Assembly (NCBI GenBank): GCA_046295975.1
Contig: JBKBMG010000006.1
Location: 1 to 64,000 of the forward strand
Reading direction: 5' to 3'
DNA: 64,000 nt
From: UBA2357 sp046295975
Lineage (GTDB): Bacteria > Pseudomonadota > Gammaproteobacteria > Burkholderiales > Rhodocyclaceae
The position numbers and the translations under genes were made by a program. The notes below the pieces were generated by a model. The model was given only the letters and a program-made list of their open reading frames with translations, made no database searches and was not told where the DNA came from. This document shows positions 9,409 through 17,741 of this stretch, piece by piece; position 1 is the first letter of the stretch, and each line of letters opens with the position of its first letter.

Positions 9409-10995
9409 TTGAAAACCCGATTCATCGCAACCGCCTTGGCCGGCGGCGCGCTCGCGCTTTCGCTGGGTGGTGCTGTGCAGACTGCCGACGCGAGCCAGGG
9501 GGCGGAGATCATCCGCAAGAGCTGTCTTGGCTGCCATACCGAGACGGATGGTCGTTTCAGCCGCATTTCCGACCAGCGCAAGACGCCCGAAGGCTGGCTG
9601 ATGACGCTGGTGCGGATGCAGATGGTGCACGGCGTTGAACTGGCCGCCGACGACCGCCGTGCGCTGGTGAAATATCTCGCCGATACCCAGGGACTGGCGC
9701 CCGCCGAGACCGCGGGGGCCCGCTACGCACTGGAACGTCGGCTGGATACGCCCGAGGCCTTCGAGTCGCAGGCGTTCACCGAGATGTGCGCGCGTTGCCA
9801 TTCCGGCGCCCGGGTGATGCTGCAGCGCCGGCCGGCGGAGGAATGGGAGCATCTGGTGCATTTCCACCTCGGTCAGTGGCCGACCACCGAATATCAGGCG
9901 CTGGCACGTGATCGCGACTGGTTCGAGTTGGCCTTGAACGAGATGGTGCCGGAACTGGCCGCGACGCAGCCCTTGACCACCGAAGCCTGGGAGCAGTGGC
10001 GCAAGCGCCCGGCCGCCGAGGTGGCGGGCACCTGGACGGTGGCGGGTCAGTTGCCCGGCAGGGGCGCGTTTTCCGGTGCGATGACGGTCGAGCCGGGCGG
10101 TACCCGCGACGAGTACCGGATCGCCCTGACCGGTGCGTACGCGGATGGCACCGCGCTGACTGGGCAGGGTACGGCGCTGATCTACACCGGTTTCGAATGG
10201 CGCGGCAGTCTGGACGTCGATGGCACGGCGATGCGCCAGGTGTTCGCGCTGGAGGACGGGCGGCTGGTCGGCCGCATGTTCGAGCGCGATCACGACGAGA
10301 TCGGTGCCGACGTGGTGGCGGCCCGCCACGGCGAGGGGGCCCACATTCTGGCGGTACAGCCCGAGTTCCTGCGGGCGGGGGAGGAGGCTGAGCTGACCAT
10401 CGTGGGGGCTGGCCTGGAGGGTGAGCCACAACTGCCGGACGGAATCGCGCTGGTATCGGTGGTGGAGCGCTCGCCATCGCGCGTCGTGCTCAGGGCGCGG
10501 GCCGAAACAGCTGCGCTGGGTGTGCATACCCTGAAGGTGGGCGCGGCCGAAGGCGGCAGCCTGGCGGTGTTCGAGCGGGTGGCGGCGCTGCGGGTGGTGC
10601 CCGAGTACACGGTCGCGAGGGTGGGGGGCAACGGCGGTTCCACGCCACCGGTGCAGGCGCGCTTCCAGGCCGAGGCCTGGGCGGCCGGAGCGGACGGCGT
10701 GGCGGGCACCGAGGACGACTATCGCATTGGCTTCATGCCGGCCAACTGGTCGGTGGCGCCGTTCGACGAGGTGGCGGAGGCCGACGGCGATGCCCGCTTT
10801 GCCGGCGTCATGGAGGCGAAGTCCGGCATCTTCATGCCAGCCGCCGCCGGACCCAACCCGGCGCGCCGCATGGGCACCAACAACGCCGGCAACCTCAGGG
10901 TGTTGGCGGAACTGGACGATGGCGGCCAGGTGCTGACTGGCGAGGGGCAGATGATCGTGACGGTGCAACGCTGGAACAACCCGCCGATTCCGTGA
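9409..10995 (+). CDS. qhpA: Quinohemoprotein amine dehydrogenase alpha subunit (diheme)
   Basis: Periplasmic diheme subunit of QHNDH (528 residues). It accepts electrons from the quinone cofactor in the gamma subunit and passes them to soluble carriers. A signal peptide (basic KTR, then hydrophobic to about residue 25) is followed by two c-type heme motifs, CLGCH (39-43) and CARCH (127-131), and then by beta-rich domains as in the known enzyme. The start is a TTG at 9409 with AGGAG seven bases upstream; the more distant in-frame ATG lacks a ribosome site and would spoil the signal peptide. It is the first gene of qhpA-qhpD-qhpC-qhpB, which runs with short gaps to 14006. Confidence 0.93.
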   Translation: MKTRFIATALAGGALALSLGGAVQTADASQGAEIIRKSCLGCHTETDGRFSRISDQRKTPEGWLMTLVRMQMVHGVELAADDRRALVKYLADTQGLAPAETAGARYALERRLDTPEAFESQAFTEMCARCHSGARVMLQRRPAEEWEHLVHFHLGQWPTTEYQALARDRDWFELALNEMVPELAATQPLTTEAWEQWRKRPAAEVAGTWTVAGQLPGRGAFSGAMTVEPGGTRDEYRIALTGAYADGTALTGQGTALIYTGFEWRGSLDVDGTAMRQVFALEDGRLVGRMFERDHDEIGADVVAARHGEGAHILAVQPEFLRAGEEAELTIVGAGLEGEPQLPDGIALVSVVERSPSRVVLRARAETAALGVHTLKVGAAEGGSLAVFERVAALRVVPEYTVARVGGNGGSTPPVQARFQAEAWAAGADGVAGTEDDYRIGFMPANWSVAPFDEVAEADGDARFAGVMEAKSGIFMPAAAGPNPARRMGTNNAGNLRVLAELDDGGQVLTGEGQMIVTVQRWNNPPIP

Positions 10996-11089
10996 TGCGT
11001 GTGCCGCCGGACGGGATGCAGTGTCGTCCCGTCCGGCGATCCGCTTACCCGGTTTCTGCCCCTATCCGCCACCGGACCTGGAGATGCCC

Positions 11090-12520
11090 ATGACTGCCGT
11101 ATTGAATCTGGTGACCCACAACCTGCACGAGTTGCAGGTGGACGACACCCGCATGTTGTTCCACATACCCAGCAGCTCGCTGTTTGCCATCGACGCCCTG
11201 ACCGCGTCCATGCTCGACAGCATCCGCGATGACACGCTCACCGCCGAGGCGCTGGTGGCGAAGCTGCGCAATCTGTTCAGCGAGGACGAAATCGCCGAAA
11301 CCCTGCGCGAGTTGATCGCGCTGGAACTGGTCAGCGACGGGCGACCCGCGCCAGTCGCGCGCGCGCCGGCGCGGGTCGAGCAGTTTCCGCTCACCACCCT
11401 GGTGCTCAACGTGAACACCGGCTGCAACCTGAGCTGCACCTATTGCTACAAGGAAGACCTGGACAAGCCGTCGGCGGGCAAGCGCATGGACTTCGATACC
11501 GCGCGGGCTTCCATCGAGCTGTTGCTTTCCGAGTCTCCGCGGGAACCGCGCTACACCGTGGTGTTCTTCGGCGGGGAGCCGCTCAGCAACAAGCCATTGA
11601 TCCAGCAGGTGGTCGAGTATTGCGAAGCGCGCTTCCCCGCCCTCGGCAAGCAAGTCGATTTCGTCATGACCACCAACGCGACCTTGTTGAGCGACGACAC
11701 CATCGATTGGCTCGACGCGCATCGCTTTGGTCTGTCCATCAGCATCGACGGCCCCAAGGCCATCCATGATCGCAATCGTCTCACGGTGGGCGGGCAGGGC
11801 ACTTACGAGACCGTGCGGCGCAAGGCCGAGCGCCTGCTGTCGCGCTATCGCGCCCGGCCGGTGGGCGCGCGGGTCACCCTGACCCACGGCACGACGGACG
11901 TGGAGCGCATCTGGGATCACTTGTTCAACGAGTTGGGGTTTGCCGAGGTCGGTTTTGCACCGGTCACGTCCGGTGACATCAGTACCTTCAACCTCACCCA
12001 GGCCGAACTGACGGAGGTGTTCGCCGGCTTCAAACGGCTCGGGCAGCGCTACCTCGAGGCGGCGCTGGCGCACCGGAACATCGGCTTCTCCAATCTCCAT
12101 CAACTCATCACCGATCTGCACGAAGGGCAGAAGAAGTCATTGCCCTGCGGGGCCGGGCTGAAGATGCTGGCGGTCGATCACAAGGGGGAACTCAACCTGT
12201 GCCATCGCTTCACCGGCTCCAGTCTGCCGACCTTCGGTGACGTGCGTGGCGGGGTCAAGCATGCGGCGCTGGGCGACTTCCTTGCCCAGCGCCTGGACCG
12301 TACCGACACCGGATGCGCCACCTGCCGCATCCGCAACCTGTGCTCGGGCGGCTGCTACCACGAAAGCTATGCCCGCTACGGCGACCCCGCCCACCCGACC
12401 TACCACTACTGCGACCTGATGCGCGACTGGGTGGACTTCGGCATCGAGATCTACAGCCGCATCATGGCCGGCAACCCGGCCTTCATCGACGACTACATTT
12501 CCCCGCGGAGGGCACACTGA
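11090..12520 (+). CDS. qhpD: Radical SAM enzyme QhpD, thioether crosslinking of QhpC
   Basis: SPASM-type radical SAM protein of 476 residues. The SAM cluster motif is CNLSCTYC (Cys112, Cys116, Cys119). The C-terminal cysteine set (CGAGLKM, LNLCHRF, GCATCRIRNLCSGGCYH, HYCDL) should hold two auxiliary Fe-S clusters. The first 90 residues form a PqqD-like peptide-binding lobe. QhpD of Paracoccus makes the three intrapeptide Cys-to-Asp/Glu thioether bonds in the gamma subunit before export. ATG 11090 is preferred because GGAG is six bases before it. The stop codon is one base before the qhpC start, and the adjacent substrate gene supports the assignment strongly. Confidence 0.93.
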   Translation: MTAVLNLVTHNLHELQVDDTRMLFHIPSSSLFAIDALTASMLDSIRDDTLTAEALVAKLRNLFSEDEIAETLRELIALELVSDGRPAPVARAPARVEQFPLTTLVLNVNTGCNLSCTYCYKEDLDKPSAGKRMDFDTARASIELLLSESPREPRYTVVFFGGEPLSNKPLIQQVVEYCEARFPALGKQVDFVMTTNATLLSDDTIDWLDAHRFGLSISIDGPKAIHDRNRLTVGGQGTYETVRRKAERLLSRYRARPVGARVTLTHGTTDVERIWDHLFNELGFAEVGFAPVTSGDISTFNLTQAELTEVFAGFKRLGQRYLEAALAHRNIGFSNLHQLITDLHEGQKKSLPCGAGLKMLAVDHKGELNLCHRFTGSSLPTFGDVRGGVKHAALGDFLAQRLDRTDTGCATCRIRNLCSGGCYHESYARYGDPAHPTYHYCDLMRDWVDFGIEIYSRIMAGNPAFIDDYISPRRAH

Positions 12521-12521
12521 A

Positions 12522-12845
12522 ATGAAACATCTCAAGCCGATCAACAACAAGGCCCAGCTGCTCGCCAGGGCAGTGGAAGACGACACGGTGGAGGAGGTGG
12601 TCGCGATGAGCGCACTGGCCGGCTGCACCGCCACGGTAGATCCGGGCTGGGAGGTGGATGCCTTCGGCGGTGTGTCGTCGCTGTGCCAGCCGATGGAGGC
12701 CGACCTCTACGGCTGCGCCGATCCCTGCTGGTGGCCGGCGCAGGTGCCTGACACCATGAACACCTATCCCGACTGGAACAAGGATGCGCAGAACTCCCGC
12801 GAGGACTGGCGCAACCTCGGCACCGTGTTTCCAAACGACCTTTAA
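12522..12845 (+). CDS. qhpC: Quinohemoprotein amine dehydrogenase gamma subunit (CTQ-bearing peptide)
   Basis: Catalytic subunit precursor of 107 residues that carries the cysteine tryptophylquinone. Aligning with the numbering of the known mature protein gives an offset of 28. The leader is residues 1-28, and all crosslink partners are present: Cys35-Glu44, Cys55-Asp61, Cys69-Asp77, and Cys65-Trp71 for the quinone. The leader is not a Sec signal, which fits processing by QhpE and export by QhpF. GGAGGG precedes the ATG, overlapping the end of qhpD. Family members are strongly conserved from GWEVDAFGG to the C-terminus, and this copy shows no missing key residue. Confidence 0.95.
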   Translation: MKHLKPINNKAQLLARAVEDDTVEEVVAMSALAGCTATVDPGWEVDAFGGVSSLCQPMEADLYGCADPCWWPAQVPDTMNTYPDWNKDAQNSREDWRNLGTVFPNDL

Positions 12846-12863
12846 GCCAGGGAGCGACCCGCG

Positions 12864-14006
12864 ATGACCTCTCTCTCCAAGGAAACGCCGACCACGGCGC
12901 TGCGTACCGTCGTCCTCGGCTGCGCGCTGGCCACCCCCCTGCTTGTGCAACCGGTGCTCGCTGTCGGCCCTGCGCTCGAACCGGGCAAGGAGTACATGGC
13001 GGTGGCCAACCGGCCCAATCAGTTGCATGTGCTCGACCTGGCCACCGACACCATCTTCAAGACCTGCGAGGTGCCCGGTGATTTCGGCCCGGCGGTGATC
13101 CAGATCTCGCCCGACCGGACCACGGCCTACGTGATCAACAACCGCTTCGATGACATTCATGGCGTCGCGCTCGACAGCTGCGAGATCGTCTTCCAGGCAA
13201 GCATGTCGCAGGCGGCCAATGAACGGGCCAAGGCATTGTTCGCCATGTCGTTGAGCGGTGACGGCAAGGAGTTGTACGTGATCCAGATGCCGACGCTGCT
13301 GCATGCCGATCACTATCGGGTGCAGGCGCCGCGCCTGGCGGTGTACGACACCGCTGCCGGCCTGAACGCCAAGCCGGTGCGCATGCTGCCCGCCCCGCGT
13401 CAGGTCACGGTGATGCAGACGGCGGCGGACGGATCGCTCTACATGGCGGGGGCCGAGATCTACAAGGTCAATCCGCAGACCGGCGAGCGCGAGGTCGCCA
13501 TCCCCAGCCGAAGCTGGGAGCGCCACCTGTACGCGCCGCCAGACGTGCTCAGCGTATGGCCGTTGCAAACCCCGACCCGGGACTTCACCATTCTCTACAC
13601 CACCGCCCGCTTTCAGGACGACAGCTATGACCTCGACAGCGCCGACTGGATCTACGGCTTCATGAACGTCAACCTCGAAACCGGGGAGACCGAGACGGTG
13701 GACTTCGGCGAACTCACCGAGATCTACTTCACCGGCATGCGCTCGCCCAAGGATCGCAACATCCTGTTCGGCGTGCTCAACCGCCTCGCCAAGTACGACA
13801 TCCGGGAGCAGAAGCTGCTTGCCGCGGCGGAGATCGACCACTCCTATTATGTGGTCACGCTGAACCATGAGGGCAGCAAGGTCTACCTCGCGGGCACTTG
13901 GGACGACGTCGCCGTGTATGACGCCGACACGCTTGCCAAATTGGGCAGCATCCAGTTGCCGGGCGGCGACATGGGCACGGTTACGCCGCAGGTGTTCATC
14001 CGCTGA
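12864..14006 (+). CDS. qhpB: Quinohemoprotein amine dehydrogenase beta subunit
   Basis: Periplasmic subunit of 380 residues predicted to fold as a seven-bladed beta-propeller that clamps the small gamma subunit. A Sec signal peptide ends near residue 33 (PVLA-VGP). Repeated blade motifs follow (for example HVLDLATDTI, YKVNPQTGE, VYDADTLAKLG). Two cysteines (in FKTCEV and LDSCEI) may form a disulfide. GGGAGCG stands before ATG 12864, 18 bases after qhpC. It ends the operon; a MITE-like element starts at the very next base. Confidence 0.93.
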   Translation: MTSLSKETPTTALRTVVLGCALATPLLVQPVLAVGPALEPGKEYMAVANRPNQLHVLDLATDTIFKTCEVPGDFGPAVIQISPDRTTAYVINNRFDDIHGVALDSCEIVFQASMSQAANERAKALFAMSLSGDGKELYVIQMPTLLHADHYRVQAPRLAVYDTAAGLNAKPVRMLPAPRQVTVMQTAADGSLYMAGAEIYKVNPQTGEREVAIPSRSWERHLYAPPDVLSVWPLQTPTRDFTILYTTARFQDDSYDLDSADWIYGFMNVNLETGETETVDFGELTEIYFTGMRSPKDRNILFGVLNRLAKYDIREQKLLAAAEIDHSYYVVTLNHEGSKVYLAGTWDDVAVYDADTLAKLGSIQLPGGDMGTVTPQVFIR

Positions 14007-14149
14007 GAGCTTGTGAAGAAATCGTCGCGAGCAGAGCCGAGTGCAAGGCGCGAGCGAGCGAACGACGAGACATATCAGATAGATAGGCGAGGAGTGAGCG
14101 AGTGAGTAACGCAGCAATCGGTTCGCGCAGCAGATTTATTCACAGGCTC
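14007..14149. repeat. MITE-like element with 17-bp terminal inverted repeats
   Basis: A 143-bp element begins directly after the qhpB stop codon. Its ends are GAGCTTGTGAAGAAATC (14007-14023) and GATTTATTCACAGGCTC (14133-14149), inverted copies with two mismatches. The interior is rich in GAGCGAGCGA-like words and has no coding capacity. This is the form of a non-autonomous insertion or large palindromic repeat. No second copy or transposase is in the window. It may also act as the transcription end of the qhp operon. Confidence 0.7.
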
Positions 14150-14184
14150 TGAGTGGCGGCGTCCGGTGTCGGACCATGTGCTCC

Positions 14185-14216
14185 GGCGCCACCGCAGTAC
14201 CTGCTGCGGTGGCGCC
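14185..14216 (+). terminator. Hairpin terminator candidate after the qhp operon
   Basis: GGCGCCACCGCAG (14185-14197) pairs perfectly with CTGCGGTGGCGCC (14204-14216) around a six-base loop. The following sequence TGTTGCTGTT is only moderately T-rich. The stem is strong and sits downstream of qhpB, so rho-independent termination is plausible. Confidence 0.55.
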
Positions 14217-14573
14217 TGTTGCTGTTCGCCGGCGCGACACCGGCAGCGCCCTCGGATGAACGGTCGGGTCTGACACCCCTTGAAGGAAGCGCAGATTGCA
14301 TCGGTTCGCCCTGAGCCCCAACGGTGGGGAATGAATCAGTGGTTCCTGAACAGATCGCGCGGCGACGCCTGCCCGATGGGGCCATTGGCAAAGCCGCGAC
14401 GGTCGGTGATACTGGCGTTGCGCCCGGCCTGCCTGGGCGCCCCGTCCGGCGGACGTGTGGTGGGCCGAAAACGCAGTCGGCGCGAAAGCGCAGTCGGCAC
14501 CGCGGGTATCTGCCGCACGATCGAGCATCGCAACAAGCCTGGCGCAACGACCAGGCAAGAGGAGGAGACATCC
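14217..14573. other. Non-coding leader region of the acyl-CoA synthetase gene
   Basis: About 350 bases between the hairpin and the synthetase start. The plus-strand frame is open upstream of the true start, but its composition (Arg-rich, no conserved blocks) is not protein-like. No confident promoter or operator was found. Confidence 0.4.
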
Positions 14574-16265
14574 ATGACCGCGGTTCAGGACTTCCTGAAA
14601 GCCCGTGACTTTCTGCTCGCCCACCGCGAGGACTACGCCACCGCCTACGCCGGTTTTCAATGGCCGGAGCTGTCGGAGTTCAACTGGGCGCTCGACTACT
14701 TCGACACCTTCGCGCAGGGCAACCAGAGCCCGGCGCTGTGGATCGTCGAAGAAGACGGTAGCGAGGCCAAGCTCAGCTTCGCCGACCTCTCCGACCGCTC
14801 CAATTGCGTGGCCAACTGGCTGCGCGGCTGCGGCGTGCGCCGCGGCGACCGCGTCCTCGTCATGCTCGGCAACGAGGTACCACTGTGGGAAACCATGCTC
14901 GCGGCGATCAAGCTCGGCGCAGTGGTGATTCCCGCCACCACCCTGCTCACCGCGGATGATCTGGACGACCGCCTGACCCGTGGGCAGGTACGCCACGTCG
15001 TCGTCGGCCACGCCCATGTAGACAAGTTCGCTGGTCTCCTGGACACGTTCCCGGGCGTCACCCGTATCTGCGTCGGCGGGCGCCCGCCGGGCTGGCACGC
15101 CTTTGAGGACGCCCATGCGCAAACCCCGGAGTTCCGCCCCGACGGCCCGACCTTCGCCACCGACCCGCTGCTGCTGTACTTCACCTCCGGCACCACATCC
15201 AAACCCAAGCTGGTCGAACATACCCATCAGTCCTACCCGGTGGGGCACCTCAGTACCTTGTACTGGATCGGCCTCAAACCCGGCGACCGCCACATGAACA
15301 TCAGTTCGCCGGGCTGGGCCAAGCACGCCTGGAGTTGCTTCTTTGCCCCATGGAACGCGGGCGCCTGCGTGTTTCTCTACAACTACGCGCGTTTCGACGC
15401 CAAGGCACTGCTCGACGTGGTGGTGAAGTACCAGGTCACCACGCTGTGCGCGCCGCCCACCGTATGGCGCATGCTGATCCAGCAGGACTTGTCCGCCTAC
15501 CGGACCAGCCTGCGCGAGCTGGTCGGGGCGGGCGAACCCCTCAATCCGGAAGTGATCGAGCAGGTGCGCAAGGCCTGGGGCATCGTCATACGCGACGGCT
15601 TCGGCCAGACGGAGACCACTGCCCAGATCGGCAATCCGCCCGGACAGCCGCTCAAGGCGGGTTCCATGGGGCGGCCACTGCCGGGCTACCGGGTGGCACT
15701 GCTCGACGCCGATGGCCACGCCGCGCGCGAGGGCGAGCTGTGCCTTGAGCTGACCCCCCGTCCGCTGGGCCTGATGGCCGGCTACTCGGGTGACCCGGAG
15801 AAGACGGCCGCGGTCATGCGCGACGGCCACTACCGCACGGGTGACGTTGCCAGTCTCGACGACGACGGCTACATCACCTACGTGGGCCGGGCCGACGACG
15901 TCTTCAAGGCCTCCGACTACCGCATCAGCCCCTTCGAACTCGAGAGTGTGCTGATCGAACACCCGGCCGTGGCCGAGGCCGCGGTCGTCCCCAGTCCCGA
16001 CCCCTTGCGCCTCGCCGTGCCCAAGGCCTTCGTCATCCTCGCGCCCGGTTTTGAGCCCGGCAAGGCGCTCGCCGGCGAGATTCTCGCCTTCACCCGGCAG
16101 CGCCTCGCGCCCTACAAGCGCATTCGCCGGCTGGAGTTCGCCGACCTGCCCAAAACCATCTCGGGCAAGATCCGTCGGGTCGAACTGCGCAAGGCGGAGG
16201 AGGTCCGCAGCGCACGAGGTGCGCTGGAGTTCTTTGAGGAGGACTTCCCGGAGCTGAAGGGGTGA
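14574..16265 (+). CDS. AMP-dependent acyl-CoA synthetase, medium-chain type
   Basis: Adenylate-forming ligase of 563 residues that should join a carboxylic acid to CoA via an acyl-AMP. It has the phosphate loop YFTSGTTSKPK (about 202-212), the DGFGQTETT block, the hinge GRADDVFKASDYRISPFE and the closing lysine motif KTISGKIRR. It is closest in pattern to the ACSM/medium-chain fatty acid ligases; the exact acid cannot be read from sequence. AGGAGGAGA precedes ATG 14574. It lies downstream of an aliphatic amine dehydrogenase, whose aldehyde products are oxidised to acids such as butyrate, and so could activate those acids. That link is inference from position. Confidence 0.88.
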   Translation: MTAVQDFLKARDFLLAHREDYATAYAGFQWPELSEFNWALDYFDTFAQGNQSPALWIVEEDGSEAKLSFADLSDRSNCVANWLRGCGVRRGDRVLVMLGNEVPLWETMLAAIKLGAVVIPATTLLTADDLDDRLTRGQVRHVVVGHAHVDKFAGLLDTFPGVTRICVGGRPPGWHAFEDAHAQTPEFRPDGPTFATDPLLLYFTSGTTSKPKLVEHTHQSYPVGHLSTLYWIGLKPGDRHMNISSPGWAKHAWSCFFAPWNAGACVFLYNYARFDAKALLDVVVKYQVTTLCAPPTVWRMLIQQDLSAYRTSLRELVGAGEPLNPEVIEQVRKAWGIVIRDGFGQTETTAQIGNPPGQPLKAGSMGRPLPGYRVALLDADGHAAREGELCLELTPRPLGLMAGYSGDPEKTAAVMRDGHYRTGDVASLDDDGYITYVGRADDVFKASDYRISPFELESVLIEHPAVAEAAVVPSPDPLRLAVPKAFVILAPGFEPGKALAGEILAFTRQRLAPYKRIRRLEFADLPKTISGKIRRVELRKAEEVRSARGALEFFEEDFPELKG

Positions 16266-16361
16266 TCCGCTAGGCGACGGGGTCAGGCGCGGACGCACCG
16301 CACCACCGGGTGACGACCGCCGCATGCGTGGGACGTGCGCTTGGGATATAGTTGCAGCTTG

Positions 16362-16395
16362 AAACGCCAGGCGGGCCAAGCCCGTCTGGCGTTTT
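16362..16395 (+). terminator. Rho-independent terminator after the acyl-CoA synthetase
   Basis: AAACGCCAGGCGGGC (16362-16376) pairs with GCCCGTCTGGCGTTT (16380-16394) through a 15-base stem with one G-T pair and a CAA loop. The stem ends in TTTT. Position and shape fit termination of the upstream gene. Confidence 0.75.
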
Positions 16396-16496
16396 GACGT
16401 CGATCGTTCCGCTGAGCGTGCGACCTTGGTCTGGACCTCATCTTCCTATCCGGGGCAGGCCGTCACCGGCGAAGCCTGGATTAGGAGAGTTGAGGA

Positions 16497-17492
16497 ATGG
16501 CGATTTATCGCTGCAATAAATGCGGTCGGCTGGAGGAGTTGGCCGCGACCGAGGTTGGGGCTGCACGCGCCTGCCCAGCGTGCGGACATACGAACACGGT
16601 GTATGACACAGTGTTTTTCACCCGGAAGTTGCTCGAGCGCTACTTCGTGCTGCAAACGGCGATGAAGCGCTTGCAGGCGGAGACCGAGGAGCGAGAGGCC
16701 GAGCCCGGGAGCGATGTCGCGGCGGTGGACCTGCAGCGTATCGATCTTCACAACACCGACCAGATTGCCACGGATCTGCAGCATGGCCCGATACACGACT
16801 GGTTCCGGGCAAAGCAGATCCAGGTACGAGCCGACCTCAAGGCGGTCGATACCACCGGCTTTTTCGACGAAGTGGCGGTGGAAATCGGCCAGAACTATGA
16901 GCTTCACAAGTCCCTGATCGATCAGATCCGCTATGCTCAGACGCGCAATCACACAGGTTTGAACGTCGCGTTGGCAAAGCGCAGCCAGCGGGAGCAGCAG
17001 CAGATCACCGCGTTCTGTCGGATGCTCTACGATTACTCATTTGTTTCCAAGTACTTCTATCAGAAGAACGAAAAAGTCATTCGAATGGGCTTGCAGGCTT
17101 CGGCGCGTGTCCGGGACTTTTTTGCTGGTGAGTGGCTTGAGTGGTTTGCGTTGATGCAGGTGCTGCAGACGGCGCAGAAGAGCGGGGGCCGTTCGTCGTG
17201 CGCGCGTAGCCTGAAGGTGGTGTTTCAGAACGAGGATGTGCACGAACTCGATGTCTTCGCCCTGCTGGGGGGGACGGTCTCATTGTGTATCGAGTGCAAG
17301 ACCGGCGAGTTCCGTCCTTTCATCGACAAATATGATTCGCTGCGGCGGCGTCTCGGCCTGAACCGCAAGCAGTTCGTTGTTTGCGTGGCGGGGCTGGCCG
17401 ACGAGCAGGCGTCCGGGTTGGGGGCGATGTATGACCTGACTTTTGTAAACGAGGCGGGTCTGGCGCGGCATATCGAGACCTTGCTTGCCTGA
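16497..17492 (+). CDS. Zinc-ribbon protein with a PD-(D/E)XK-like nuclease fold (uncharacterised)
   Basis: Unknown protein of 331 residues. The N-terminus has a rubredoxin-like zinc ribbon, CNKC (6-9) and CPAC (26-29). A long helical, charged middle follows (about 40-220). The C-terminal part reads HELDVFALLGGTVSLCIECK, with Glu250, Asp252 and the pair Glu266-x-Lys268 spaced as in PD-(D/E)XK nucleases, most like the DUF1887/Card1-type core. GAGAGTTGAGGA stands before the ATG. A helper or defence nuclease role can be imagined from the fold, but no partner genes are nearby: an acyl-CoA synthetase precedes it and the SRP RNA follows. The gene itself is secure; its function is not known. Confidence 0.75.
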   Translation: MAIYRCNKCGRLEELAATEVGAARACPACGHTNTVYDTVFFTRKLLERYFVLQTAMKRLQAETEEREAEPGSDVAAVDLQRIDLHNTDQIATDLQHGPIHDWFRAKQIQVRADLKAVDTTGFFDEVAVEIGQNYELHKSLIDQIRYAQTRNHTGLNVALAKRSQREQQQITAFCRMLYDYSFVSKYFYQKNEKVIRMGLQASARVRDFFAGEWLEWFALMQVLQTAQKSGGRSSCARSLKVVFQNEDVHELDVFALLGGTVSLCIECKTGEFRPFIDKYDSLRRRLGLNRKQFVVCVAGLADEQASGLGAMYDLTFVNEAGLARHIETLLA

Positions 17493-17556
17493 TGCGGTAC
17501 GCGGGGGCGTGCCGACACTTTCCCCGTGCCGGCCGCTTGCTGCTACAATCGCGGCC

Positions 17557-17657
<101 letters not shown>

Positions 17658-17665
17658 CCAACACG

Positions 17666-17705
17666 AAAACGCCCGTCGCAGACCATGTCCTGCGACGGGC
17701 GTTTT
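17666..17705 (+). terminator. Terminator of the SRP RNA
   Basis: AAAACGCCCGTCGCAG (17666-17681) is perfectly complementary to CTGCGACGGGCGTTTT (17690-17705) around an eight-base loop. The 16-base stem ends in TTTT on the plus strand and AAAA on the other arm, so it can stop transcription in both directions. It also faces the convergent ZIP transporter gene. Confidence 0.9.
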
Positions 17706-17741
17706 GCTTGGTAGTTGAGGATGTTGGAGGGTGTGCTGCGT

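Noticed and set aside
9304..10968. Long open frame antisense to qhpA (and similar ones antisense to qhpB, ppc, putA and groEL)
   Set aside because: These arise from the high GC content and codon bias of the true genes. They lack ribosome sites, domains and protein-like composition, whereas the sense frames carry clear family motifs.
14280..14573. Longer start for the acyl-CoA synthetase
   Set aside because: The upstream frame is Arg-rich and unlike the family. ATG 14574 has a strong AGGAGGAG site.
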